This document shows, in pieces, positions 56,129-64,000 of a stretch of 64,000 nucleotides of DNA. Below the pieces are notes generated by a model, which saw only the letters and a program-made list of their open reading frames with translations, was not told the DNA's origin and made no database searches. The stretch's first letter is position 1; every line of letters starts with the position of its first letter. The translations under genes and the position numbers were made by a program. The stretch comes from Betaproteobacteria bacterium UBA2592 (GTDB taxonomy: Bacteria > Pseudomonadota > Gammaproteobacteria > Burkholderiales > Rhodocyclaceae), in NCBI GenBank assembly GCA_002340095.1, contig DDKS01000037.1:422-64421 (forward strand), written 5' to 3'.

Positions 56129-57286
56129 TCAGTTGGGCTGCAGGGCCGCCACGCCGCGGGTCATGGTGTCGAGGAAGCGGTCGAACAGGTAGGCCACGTC
56201 ATGGGGGCCGGGACTCGCTTCCGGATGCCCTTGGAAGGAGAAGGCGGGCACGTCGGTGCGGGCGATGCCTTGCAGGGAACCATCGAAGAGGGAGACGTGG
56301 GTGGCCCGCAGATGGGCGGGCAGGCTATCGGGATCGACGGCAAAGCCGTGGTTCTGGCTGGTGATCAGCACCTGGCCGGAATCCAGATCCTTGACAGGAT
56401 GATTGGCACCATGGTGGCCGAACTTCATCTTCAAGGTCCTGGCGCCGGAAGCCAGGGCCAGCAGCTGGTGCCCCAGGCAGATGCCGAACACGGGCACGCC
56501 CTTGGACAGGAATGTACGGATAGCCTCGATGGCGTAGGTGCACGGCTCCGGGTCACCAGGACCGTTGGAGAGGAACACGCCGTCCGGCTTCAGGGCGAGC
56601 ACGTCGGCTGCCGGGGTTTCGGCAGGCACCACGGTCAGCTTGCAACCGCGGGCAGCGAGCATGCGCAGGATGTTGTACTTGACGCCGAAATCGTAGGCCA
56701 CCACGTGAAAGCGAGCCTCGGCAGCGGATACATAGCCCTTTTCCAGGCTCCACTCCGCCTGTTCCCAGGCAAAGGTTTCCCTGGTGCTCACCACCTTGGC
56801 CAGATCCATGCCGGCCAGACCCGGGAAGGCGCGGGCCGCAGCCAGGGCCTTGGCTTCGTCGACCTCCCCGGCAACGATGGCGCCGGCCTGAGCGCCCCTG
56901 TCGCGCAGGATGCGGGTGAGCTTGCGGGTGTCGACTCCGGCGATGGCCACGATCCCGTGCTGCTTCAGATAATCAGACAGACTCTGGGTGGCGCGCCAGC
57001 TGGAAACCTGGAGCGGCAGGTCACGGATCACCAAACCGGCGGCGTAGTTGCCGGCCGATTCGAAATCCTCGGGATTGCAACCCACATTACCGATGTGGGG
57101 ATAGGTAAGGGTGACAATCTGGCGGGAATAGGATGGATCGGTGAGGATCTCCTGATACCCGGTCATGGCGGTGTTGAACACCACCTCGCCACTGGTTATC
57201 CCCGTGGCCCCAATGGCAATCCCCCGGAATACGGTTCCATCGGCAAGGACGAGCAGGGCTGGCGGATGATTTGGCAGCAGCGACAC
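56129..57286 (-). CDS. carA: Carbamoyl-phosphate synthase small subunit (glutaminase)
   Basis: Glutamine amidotransferase subunit, 385 residues. The class I triad is Cys in GICLGHQLLALASG, with His and Glu in FQGHPEASPGPHD. The N-terminal domain shows ITSGEVVFNTAMTGYQEILT. It precedes carB and follows its own promoter. Confidence 0.98.
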   Translation of the reverse strand: MSLLPNHPPALLVLADGTVFRGIAIGATGITSGEVVFNTAMTGYQEILTDPSYSRQIVTLTYPHIGNVGCNPEDFESAGNYAAGLVIRDLPLQVSSWRATQSLSDYLKQHGIVAIAGVDTRKLTRILRDRGAQAGAIVAGEVDEAKALAAARAFPGLAGMDLAKVVSTRETFAWEQAEWSLEKGYVSAAEARFHVVAYDFGVKYNILRMLAARGCKLTVVPAETPAADVLALKPDGVFLSNGPGDPEPCTYAIEAIRTFLSKGVPVFGICLGHQLLALASGARTLKMKFGHHGANHPVKDLDSGQVLITSQNHGFAVDPDSLPAHLRATHVSLFDGSLQGIARTDVPAFSFQGHPEASPGPHDVAYLFDRFLDTMTRGVAALQPN

Positions 57287-57380
57287 GAAAAACTCCTGGA
57301 ATTATTATGATGGCGAGTCCGCCGGACCGGAAAAGCACGCTTGCGACAGCCCCTTCCCGGATGGGGATTCAAACTTTTTC

Positions 57381-57409
57381 ATTCTACCCGAGGCACCTTT
57401 CCGGGGCAA
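57381..57409 (-). promoter_or_regulatory. Sigma-70-type promoter of carAB
   Basis: Minus strand TTGCCC, 17-base spacer, TAGAAT. Predicted start near 57374, giving a leader of about 88 bases before carA. Confidence 0.55.
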
Positions 57410-57466
57410 ATCCGGCAACACAGAATACGCGCAAACCGCAATTGCCCGCCATGCCGCCGCAGCGTC

Positions 57467-59803
57467 TCAGGCAGCCCGTCCGACGTAGGATTCCAGACGG
57501 GGACGCAGGTCCCTGAGGCTGTCGAACAAGCGCTGCATGATGGCACGGCAGCTCCCCCAGTTCACCTGGGTCTCGTCCCGGCTCGCAAGCTCCAGTTCCA
57601 GAGCCAGCTGGCGCGCCTGCTCCGCATGAAAAATCGCCACCAGCCCCTTGAGGGTATGGGCTTGACGGCACAGATCCCGGCAGCGTCCCTGATCGAGACT
57701 GCGCTGCAGTTCCAGTTGCTGCTCATCCCACTCCTCAAGGAGCATGCGCGCCATCTGCAACACCAGATCCCGATCCCCCAGGTCTCGTTCCGCCGCATCG
57801 AAATCCACTGCGGCCGGCTCCGGCGCAGACTGCGCCCGCGCCGCAACCTCCTCCCCCGCAGCCAGAGCCCCGAGGGAGCCCAGTACCCGGCGCAGTTCCT
57901 CCAGTCGCAGCGGCTTGGTCAGATAGTCGTTCATGCCCGCCTCCAGGCAGCGCTCCCGGTCTCCGGCCATGGCATTGGCGGTCATGGCGATGATGGGCAC
58001 CTGGCGCAGGCCGCCATCGGATAGCACCCAACTACGCCGCATTTCCCTGGCACGGATGGCTTCGGTAGCCTCGATGCCTCCCATCACCGGCATCTGCATG
58101 TCCATGAAAATGACATCGAAGCGGTGCTGCTCGAACAGCGCTAGGGCCTCCCCCCCGTGATTGGCTACCCGGACCCGGTGCCCCTCCTTCTCGATCAGGC
58201 GCCGGGCCAGCTCCTGATTGACGGGGTTGTCTTCCACCAGCAGGACTTCCAGGGGCTGAGCCGCCCTGGCCTGCTTCTGGCCGAGTTCAAAGGGAGCCAG
58301 CTCGAACCCACCTGCCGCTGCGGCGGACTGGAACCAGTTAAGCAGTTCGAGGATGTCCTCCGGTGCCACGGGCTTGAGCAGGCAGCTGCCCAGCTGACGC
58401 GCCTGCAGCTCATCGAGCCCCTGCCGGGCGTGCTCATGGGTCAGCAACATCACCAGTTTTTCCGGCGGGGCTTCCAGAAGCCAGTGGGACACCCAGCCCT
58501 CCTGCCAGGGAGCCGGCATGGCGGCATCCACCAGCACGTACTGATAGGGATACTCCAGCTGACGCGCCTTCAGCAGCGCCTCCCAGGCCGCCGCCCCGTC
58601 CCCTGAGCAGGAGGCGGCCACTCCCAGGCGCCGCAGACACTCCAGGACTTCCCGGATCGCGCCGCCCGGCGGCATCAGCACCAGGGCGCGCAGTCCGGCA
58701 AAAGCCGCACCCGCATGCCCGCCCTGGACATCCGGATCGAGGCCGAAACGGGCCGTGAAATGGAAACGGCTACCCTGCCCCTCCCGGCTCTCCAGGGCAA
58801 TTTCACCCCCCATCAACTGCACCAGCCGGGAACAGATGGCCAGCCCCAGTCCCGTCCCCCCGTAACGCCGGGTAGTCGAGCTGTCGGCCTGGGAAAAAGC
58901 CTCGAAAATCGCCCGCTGCCGCCCTTCCGGAATCCCGATGCCCGTATCCCTGACCGCACAGTGCAGATAAACAGAAGCCCCTTCCTGGCGCACCAGATCC
59001 ACCCGGGCTTCGATTTCTCCCTGCTCGGTGAACTTGATCGCATTACCCAGCAGGTTCAGGAAAACCTGACGCAGCCGGGTAGGATCCCCGATCACCCGCT
59101 CGGGCACCCCGGCGCCGATGCCCAGTACCAGCTCCAGCCCCTTCTTGTGGGCCTCGACGGCCATGGTCCTGGCCGCCTCCTGGAGGATGCGGGCCGGCGA
59201 AAAGGAAATGGTCTCGAACTGCATCTTGCCCGCCTCGATCTTGGAAAAGTCGAGGACATCGTTGAGCAGGGCCAGCAGGGCCTCGGCCGAGGACTTGACC
59301 GTCCGGAGGTAGTGGCGCTGCTCATTGTCCAGGCGGGTGTCCAGGGCCAGCTCGGTCATGCCGATGACCCCATTGAGGGGGGTGCGGATCTCGTGGCTGA
59401 TGTTGGCCAGAAAGGCCCCCCGGGCCCGGTTCGCGGTCTCGGCCGCCTCCTTGGCCGCCACCAGGGCCGCTTCCGCAGCCCGCATCTCGCTCACGTCGCG
59501 CATCAGCACCAGCAGGCGCAGGGCTTCGCCCCGCTCGTCCCGAGCGCTGACCTTGCCCTTGAGCATGAGCCAGCGCCACTGGCCGCTCCTGTTGCGCAGC
59601 CTGCACTCGACGGCGAGGAACGGGTGCATGCCCTGCAGGTAGGCGGCGATCGCCCCCTGCAGCCGGACCCGGTCATCGGGGTGCAAGAGCGACTGCCAGG
59701 CCGCCAGCGTGTCGGCCAGGGCATCCTGCCCGTAACCCAGTAATGTCTTCCACTGCCGGCCCGATTCGATGCTGCCCGTACGCAGGTTCCACTCGGACAG
59801 CAC
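57467..59803 (-). CDS. Hybrid sensor histidine kinase (PAS-HisKA-HATPase-REC-REC-HPt)
   Basis: Large multidomain kinase, 778 residues in this open frame. It runs PAS (SEWNLRTGS to about residue 115), HisKA with NISHEIRTPLNGVIG, HATPase with NLLGNAIKFTEQ and GTGLGLAI, a degenerate receiver (VLVDAAMPAP, LLKPV) that lacks the acidic pocket, a good receiver (VLLVEDNPVNQELARRLIEK, IFMDMQMP) and an HPt domain (AHTLKGLV). It starts on a GTG only because a frameshift at 59806 cuts off 66 residues; see the next entry. No cognate regulator is adjacent. It interrupts the usual dapB-carA neighbourhood. Confidence 0.88.
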   Translation of the reverse strand: MLSEWNLRTGSIESGRQWKTLLGYGQDALADTLAAWQSLLHPDDRVRLQGAIAAYLQGMHPFLAVECRLRNRSGQWRWLMLKGKVSARDERGEALRLLVLMRDVSEMRAAEAALVAAKEAAETANRARGAFLANISHEIRTPLNGVIGMTELALDTRLDNEQRHYLRTVKSSAEALLALLNDVLDFSKIEAGKMQFETISFSPARILQEAARTMAVEAHKKGLELVLGIGAGVPERVIGDPTRLRQVFLNLLGNAIKFTEQGEIEARVDLVRQEGASVYLHCAVRDTGIGIPEGRQRAIFEAFSQADSSTTRRYGGTGLGLAICSRLVQLMGGEIALESREGQGSRFHFTARFGLDPDVQGGHAGAAFAGLRALVLMPPGGAIREVLECLRRLGVAASCSGDGAAAWEALLKARQLEYPYQYVLVDAAMPAPWQEGWVSHWLLEAPPEKLVMLLTHEHARQGLDELQARQLGSCLLKPVAPEDILELLNWFQSAAAAGGFELAPFELGQKQARAAQPLEVLLVEDNPVNQELARRLIEKEGHRVRVANHGGEALALFEQHRFDVIFMDMQMPVMGGIEATEAIRAREMRRSWVLSDGGLRQVPIIAMTANAMAGDRERCLEAGMNDYLTKPLRLEELRRVLGSLGALAAGEEVAARAQSAPEPAAVDFDAAERDLGDRDLVLQMARMLLEEWDEQQLELQRSLDQGRCRDLCRQAHTLKGLVAIFHAEQARQLALELELASRDETQVNWGSCRAIMQRLFDSLRDLRPRLESYVGRAA

Positions 59804-59805
59804 AT

Positions 59806-60003
59806 CCCCCCCAGTTCGTTCTGGAGCTGATGGATGAAGGCATACTGGGCACAGGTGGCATCCGCCCCCTCAAGCAACTGGCGCAAGGCCGGCACGAGCC
59901 CGGGAGCCTGGGCTTCCAGCTGGTCCAGCTCGCGCCACAGACGCGCTTCTCCGCCCTCACCAAAAATGGCACGGATCTGCCGGTTGAGGGCGGGGGATTT
60001 CAT
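59806..60003 (-). pseudogene. Detached N-terminus of the hybrid kinase
   Basis: From ATG 60003 a 66-residue helical segment ends in FIHQLQNELGG at a run of seven G (59812-59806). One more G joins it in frame as NELGGDVLSEWNLRTG to the kinase PAS domain. The intact gene would be 57467-60003, 33 bases after dapB. Confidence 0.75.
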
Positions 60004-60036
60004 CGGAATGCCTCCGCAGCCTGGATACCCACCGGA

Positions 60037-60846
60037 TCAGCGCAGCCCCAGCACGTCCTGCATGTCGAACAAGCCCCGTTGATGGTCCGCCAGGAAATGG
60101 GCCGCACGCAGGCTGCCCAGGGCGTAGGGCATGCGGCTGCCCGCCTTGTGGGAAATCTCCACCCGCTCCCCCAGGCCGCAGAACATGACCGTGTGATCCC
60201 CCACGATGTCACCACCACGTACCGTGGCAAAACCGATGGTCTGCCCATCCCTCTCCCCCGTATGGCCCTCACGGCCATACACGGCGCAGTCCGCCAGATT
60301 CCGCCCCAGCGCCTCGGCCACCACCTCGCCCATCCGCAGGGCCGTGCCGGAAGGCGCATCCACCTTCATCCGGTGATGCGCTTCGACGATTTCCACGTCG
60401 TAGCCGGAGGCCAGAATCCGGGCTGCCATATCGAGCAGCTTGAACACGAGGTTGACCCCCACCGCCATGTTGGGGGCGAAGACCACGGGTATCCGTTCGG
60501 CCGCCTGGGCGATGCGGGCCTTGCCGTCCGCATCCATGCCCGTGGTGCCGATCACCATGGCAACCCCCAGCCGCTCGCACAGGGCCAGGTGGGCCAGGGT
60601 ACCTTCGGGTCGGGTGAAATCGATCAGACAGTCACAGTTTTGCAGCCCCGCTGCCACATCGTCGCTGACCAGCACCCCGGAAGCGGGTAGCCCGGCCAGC
60701 TCGGCCGCATCCCGGCCGAGGGCCGGACTGCCGGGCAGGTCGAAGGCAGCCGCGAGCCGGGCCCGCTCATCCTTCAGGGTGGCTTCAATGAGCATCCGGC
60801 CCATGCGGCCCGATGCCCCGACGATTCCAATACGATTCTTCTTCAT
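60037..60846 (-). CDS. dapB: 4-hydroxy-tetrahydrodipicolinate reductase
   Basis: Lysine/diaminopimelate pathway enzyme using NAD(P)H, 269 residues. The Rossmann motif is IGIVGASGRMGRMLIEA and the catalytic block EIVEAHHRMKVDAPSGTAL. It lies four bases after bamE. Confidence 0.97.
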   Translation of the reverse strand: MKKNRIGIVGASGRMGRMLIEATLKDERARLAAAFDLPGSPALGRDAAELAGLPASGVLVSDDVAAGLQNCDCLIDFTRPEGTLAHLALCERLGVAMVIGTTGMDADGKARIAQAAERIPVVFAPNMAVGVNLVFKLLDMAARILASGYDVEIVEAHHRMKVDAPSGTALRMGEVVAEALGRNLADCAVYGREGHTGERDGQTIGFATVRGGDIVGDHTVMFCGLGERVEISHKAGSRMPYALGSLRAAHFLADHQRGLFDMQDVLGLR

Positions 60847-60850
60847 GAAT

Positions 60851-61330
60851 TCAAAGCCCCAGGGTTTCCATCATGCGGCTCAAAAAGCCCTTTTCCTCAT
60901 CAACCGGCGGCAGAGGCTGCGCCTCGTTCCCCAGGGAGCCCAGATCAACGACCTGAGTCCGCGCCACAGGGGCCGTCAGTTCCGCCACGGTGCCCACTTC
61001 CACATCTCCCCTGACGCTGGCCAGCTGACCGTTTGCATCGAAAAAGACGGAAAAGTTGCGGGCCACCACTTCATTGGTCTTGCCATCCTGAAGACGGAAA
61101 GCATAGTCCCAGCGTTCGGCATGGAAGACATCGGTGAGCAAGGGCGTGCCCAGAATGAAACGGACCTGGTCCCGGGTCAGCCCCGGGCGCAATTGGGAAA
61201 CCATTTCCTGGGTGAGCACGTTGCCCTGCTGCACATCGATCCGGTATTCGGTGACGATGCGCGGCACCTGGGAACAGGCAGCAAGGAAAGCTGCCATTAA
61301 CCCCGCGATTAATATGGATTTTCGAGCCAT
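60851..61330 (-). CDS. bamE: Outer-membrane assembly lipoprotein BamE
   Basis: Small lipoprotein of the BAM complex, 159 residues from ATG 61330. The signal ends in a lipobox LAAC. The BamE fold is seen in EMVSQLRPGLTRDQVRFILG and the TPLLTDVFHAERWDY strand. Residues past about 100 form a longer, variable tail. It is divergent from fur, an arrangement common in betaproteobacteria. Confidence 0.93.
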   Translation of the reverse strand: MARKSILIAGLMAAFLAACSQVPRIVTEYRIDVQQGNVLTQEMVSQLRPGLTRDQVRFILGTPLLTDVFHAERWDYAFRLQDGKTNEVVARNFSVFFDANGQLASVRGDVEVGTVAELTAPVARTQVVDLGSLGNEAQPLPPVDEEKGFLSRMMETLGL

Positions 61331-61425
61331 GGATGGCAAAAGGAGAATTTTGAAAGGTTTACCAAGCGTTATATCATAACCGAAATGCCGCACCGCCCCG
61401 GCGTAAAACATCAAGAAGGAAAACC

Positions 61426-61881
61426 ATGTCGCATTCACAGAACTTGCGGGAAATGGGCCTCAAGGCCACCCTTCCTCGCCTGAAGATCCTCGAACTGTTC
61501 GAAAAAAGCGAAATACGCCACCTGGGGGCCGAGGACGTCTACCGGATGCTCATCGCCGAGGGCCTGGATATCGGGCTGGCCACGGTGTATCGCGTGCTCA
61601 CCCAGTTCGAACAGGCCGGGCTGCTCGAACGGCATTTCTTCGAATCCGGCAAGGCCATCTTCGAGATGAACGAGGGCAGGCACCACGACCACTTGGTCTG
61701 CACCGACTGTGGCCGGGTCGAAGAGTTCTACGATGCCGAAATCGAAAAGCGCCAGAAGAAGGTGGCCGAAGAACGGGGGTTCGAGATCCAGGAACACGCC
61801 CTCTACCTCTACGCCAGCTGCACCAAGACCAACTGCCCCCACAAGCAGAACAGGAAAACCCGCAAGGACCCCTCCTTCTGA
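61426..61881 (+). CDS. fur: Ferric uptake regulator Fur
   Basis: Iron-responsive repressor, 151 residues. The winged helix (LPRLKILELFEKSEIRHLGA, IGLATVYRVLTQFE) is followed by the metal sites HHDHLVC, CTDCG and the C-terminal CTKTNC pair. Divergent from bamE; the 95-base gap between them must hold both promoters, and shows an AT-rich stretch around 61367-61382. Confidence 0.97.
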   Translation: MSHSQNLREMGLKATLPRLKILELFEKSEIRHLGAEDVYRMLIAEGLDIGLATVYRVLTQFEQAGLLERHFFESGKAIFEMNEGRHHDHLVCTDCGRVEEFYDAEIEKRQKKVAEERGFEIQEHALYLYASCTKTNCPHKQNRKTRKDPSF

Positions 61882-61896
61882 TGCCTCGACCGGGAA

Positions 61897-62514
61897 TCAG
61901 GCATAGAAGGACATGCGTCGCCCGCCGCCGACCTCCCCGTTCCACTCCACCCCGGCATAAGCCTGCAACGCCTCCCTGACCCGGAACGACTGCCGGGTTG
62001 CCATCGTTTCCGCTTCCGCCCCCCTGGATCCGGTAGCAGTTTTGCCGGCCTCTAGCCGCTGCCGGGCCACTTCCTGCATCGCCTGCATCTCCATCTGCGC
62101 CGCCATGGCCGCCACCTGCCGGTCCTGGGGCGAGGGGTCTGGCGGCGCCAGCGCGGTTGCCCGGATGCGCCGGGCCTTGGTGACGGTTTCTTCCGGAGTG
62201 CGCGCTTTGGAGGTGTCGATCCCGACCTCCCCGGACGTGGCGTAGGACCTGCCATCCGGCCCCTTGGTATAGCTGTAGGTGGGCCCGGAGATCACCAACT
62301 CGCCGCCGGTCGCCACGTGCATCTGCTCATGCTGGCGCACCTTGCGGTCCACCTGCTGCAATTCGGCAAGCTGGCGCTGCTCCGCTTCGGAAAGCGTTTT
62401 GCCCGCACCTGCAGGAGCACCTGTGCCAGAATCCGGACGCGCCAACGCCTTTCCACTGCCGGGAGCAGGAAAATTCGCATAGACGGAGGGAAAACCGGAA
62501 ACACCGGACAGCAC
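61897..62514 (-). CDS. SprA-like putative metalloprotease
   Basis: Protein of 205 residues of the SprA-related/CJM1_0395-type putative metalloprotease family, with the zinc motif HEQMH in VRQHEQMHVATGGELVISGP and the following TYSYTKGPDGRSYATSGEV. The N-terminus is low-complexity (Gly/Ala/Pro). The start is GTG 62514, which has AGGAG eight bases upstream. Substrate unknown. Confidence 0.75.
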   Translation of the reverse strand: MLSGVSGFPSVYANFPAPGSGKALARPDSGTGAPAGAGKTLSEAEQRQLAELQQVDRKVRQHEQMHVATGGELVISGPTYSYTKGPDGRSYATSGEVGIDTSKARTPEETVTKARRIRATALAPPDPSPQDRQVAAMAAQMEMQAMQEVARQRLEAGKTATGSRGAEAETMATRQSFRVREALQAYAGVEWNGEVGGGRRMSFYA

Positions 62515-62581
62515 CTTGAAGACTCCTGGAAAGGCCGGCTACACCCTCATTGTAGCGCCCCGGGAGAAAAACTCAGACAAA

Positions 62582-64000
62582 TCAAGACCCCAGGAGCAGC
62601 TCCCGGGCATGGTCACGGGTGGTCCGGGTAATCTCCACGCCGCCTAGCATGCGCGCCACCTCCTCGACCCGCCCTTCCGCATCCAGTACCACGATACGGC
62701 TGGTGGTGCCGTCCGCCTGACCAGCCTTGCTTACCTGCCAGTGCCAGTCGGCCCGGGCTGCCACCTGGGGCAAATGGGTGACGCACAGCACCTGGCGTTC
62801 GCGCCCCAGCTGATGCAGCAGACGCCCGACAATCTCGGCCACCCCGCCGCCAATGCCCACATCCACCTCGTCGAAAATCAGGGTGGGGACGCTGGCATTG
62901 CGGGAAGTGACCACCTGCAGGGCGAGACTGATGCGGGAAAGCTCCCCTCCCGAGACCACCTTGGCCAGGGGCCGGGCCTCGCTGGCTGCCAGCCCCCCCA
63001 CCCGGAACTCCACCTGCTCGAGCCCGTGGGCCGATCCTCCTGGGATCGGCAGCAGGCCCACCTCGAACCGGCCGGAACCCAGGGCCAGATCCTGCATCTG
63101 CGCGCTGACGGCCCGGGCCAGGGACTCCGCCGCCTGCCGTCGCCCCGCAGAAAGGGTCCGCGCCAGCCCCAGATAACTTTCCCGGGCAGCCTCGGCACGC
63201 GCAGCCAAGGCGTCCACATCGGCGGCCTCCTCAAGCCTGCCCAAACGATCCCGCCATTCATCGAGCAGGGCCGGCAGGGACTCGGGATCCACCCTGTGCT
63301 TGCGGGCCAGTCCGAGCACGGCGTTCATGCGCTCCTCAACTTGGGCCAGGCGGGCCGGATCCAGATCGACCCGGTCAGAATAACGCCGCAGGGCACTCAC
63401 GGCCTCCCCCAGTTCGGCCTGCACCGACTGGAGCAGGGCGGCGGTCTCTCCCAGGGCCGGATCCACCTGGGCCATTTCCTGCAGACGGTCCACCACTCCG
63501 GCCACCCTGGACTGGCAGGCGCCTTCGCCCTCGCTCAGGGCGGCCAGGGCATACTGGGCCCCCTCGATCAGGCTGGCCGCATGGGCCAGGAGCCGTTGTT
63601 CGGCCTCCAACTCCCCCCATTCCCGGGCGGAGAAGCCAAGCTGCTCCAGCTCCCGGATCTGCCACTGCAGAATTTCCCGTTCCCGGCTACTGGCCTCGCT
63701 GCCGGCCCGGGCCACCTCCAGGCGATCCTGCAACTGGCGCCATTCGCGCCAAGCCGCCGCCACCGCCCGAACCGATTCCTGCAGGCCGCCATGAGCATCC
63801 AGCAGGAGCCGCTGGGCCTCGGAACGGAGCAGGGACTGGTGCGCGTGCTGGCCATGGATATCGACGAGAAACTCCCCCACCTCACGCAACTGCTGCACGG
63901 TACAAGGACTGCCGTTGATATAGGCCCGGGAGCGTCCGCCGGCATCCACGACCCGGCGCAGGATCAATTCATCCCCGGCCTCCAGGTCCTGAGCAGCCAG
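62582..64000 (-). CDS. recN: DNA repair protein RecN (5' end beyond the window)
   Basis: SMC-like ATPase for double-strand-break repair. About 470 C-terminal residues are visible; the N-terminal Walker A part lies past the right edge. Seen are RAYINGSPCTVQQLREVGEF, DIHGQHAHQSLL, a coiled-coil middle and the C-terminal ATPase half with VVSGGELSRISLALQVV, PTLIFDEVDVGIGG and CVTHLPQVAARAD. The frame is open to base 64000. Confidence 0.95.
   Translation of the reverse strand: MAAQDLEAGDELILRRVVDAGGRSRAYINGSPCTVQQLREVGEFLVDIHGQHAHQSLLRSEAQRLLLDAHGGLQESVRAVAAAWREWRQLQDRLEVARAGSEASSREREILQWQIRELEQLGFSAREWGELEAEQRLLAHAASLIEGAQYALAALSEGEGACQSRVAGVVDRLQEMAQVDPALGETAALLQSVQAELGEAVSALRRYSDRVDLDPARLAQVEERMNAVLGLARKHRVDPESLPALLDEWRDRLGRLEEAADVDALAARAEAARESYLGLARTLSAGRRQAAESLARAVSAQMQDLALGSGRFEVGLLPIPGGSAHGLEQVEFRVGGLAASEARPLAKVVSGGELSRISLALQVVTSRNASVPTLIFDEVDVGIGGGVAEIVGRLLHQLGRERQVLCVTHLPQVAARADWHWQVSKAGQADGTTSRIVVLDAEGRVEEVARMLGGVEITRTTRDHARELLLGS

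Overview
The window looks like a chromosomal segment of a GC-rich betaproteobacterium, most likely from the Rhodocyclales (Azospira/Dechlorosoma-like). This is inferred from gene orders such as tpiA-secG-tRNA-Leu-nuoA-N and bamE-dapB-carAB-greA, from protein sequence character, and from the density of respiratory genes; no database search was possible. Almost all of it is coding, with no CRISPR array, rRNA or prophage visible.

Region 1 (1-8.2 kb) is the accessory part. A sigma-54 activator that lacks its DNA-binding C-terminus at the left edge is divergent from a cytochrome bd cluster: cydP, cydA, cydB, an orphan Rieske protein, a NifX-like protein, cydX, ybgE, an octaheme tetrathionate-reductase-family cytochrome c (frameshifted in this sequence) and a membrane cytochrome b. 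A 36-bp dyad and a well-matched -24/-12 promoter lie between activator and cydP, so the whole block is probably one sigma-54-dependent respiratory unit.

Region 2 (8.3-18.4 kb): pyrD; the Rnf/Rsx electron-transport operon rsxABCDGE followed by nth; then FIST, DUF1841 and FecR-domain genes. A convergent oxygen-binding di-iron protein gene follows, with a good FNR-type site centred near -41.5.

Region 3 (18.4-26.9 kb): a GspE/PilB-type ATPase, a deoxyinosine glycosylase, htpG with a near-perfect sigma-32 promoter, greB plus an unknown small gene, a YdcH-like protein, Pit phosphate transporter plus its DUF47 partner, and a Nudix ADP-ribose pyrophosphatase.

Region 4 (26.9-42.7 kb): the complete 14-gene complex I operon nuoA-N, preceded in the same direction by tpiA, secG and tRNA-Leu(GAG), with a strong promoter in front of tpiA.

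Region 5 (42.8-64 kb): pstSCAB with a Pho-box-like repeat, glmM-folP, ftsH-rlmE, yhbY, DUF4149-greA-carB-carA, a large hybrid histidine kinase (frameshifted near its 5' end), dapB, bamE, fur, a SprA-like metalloprotease and the 3' part of recN.

Three genes (the octaheme cytochrome, yhbY, the hybrid kinase) each appear broken by one base in a G or C run. Either the sequence carries homopolymer indel errors or these are real or phase-variable mutations; raw reads would decide.
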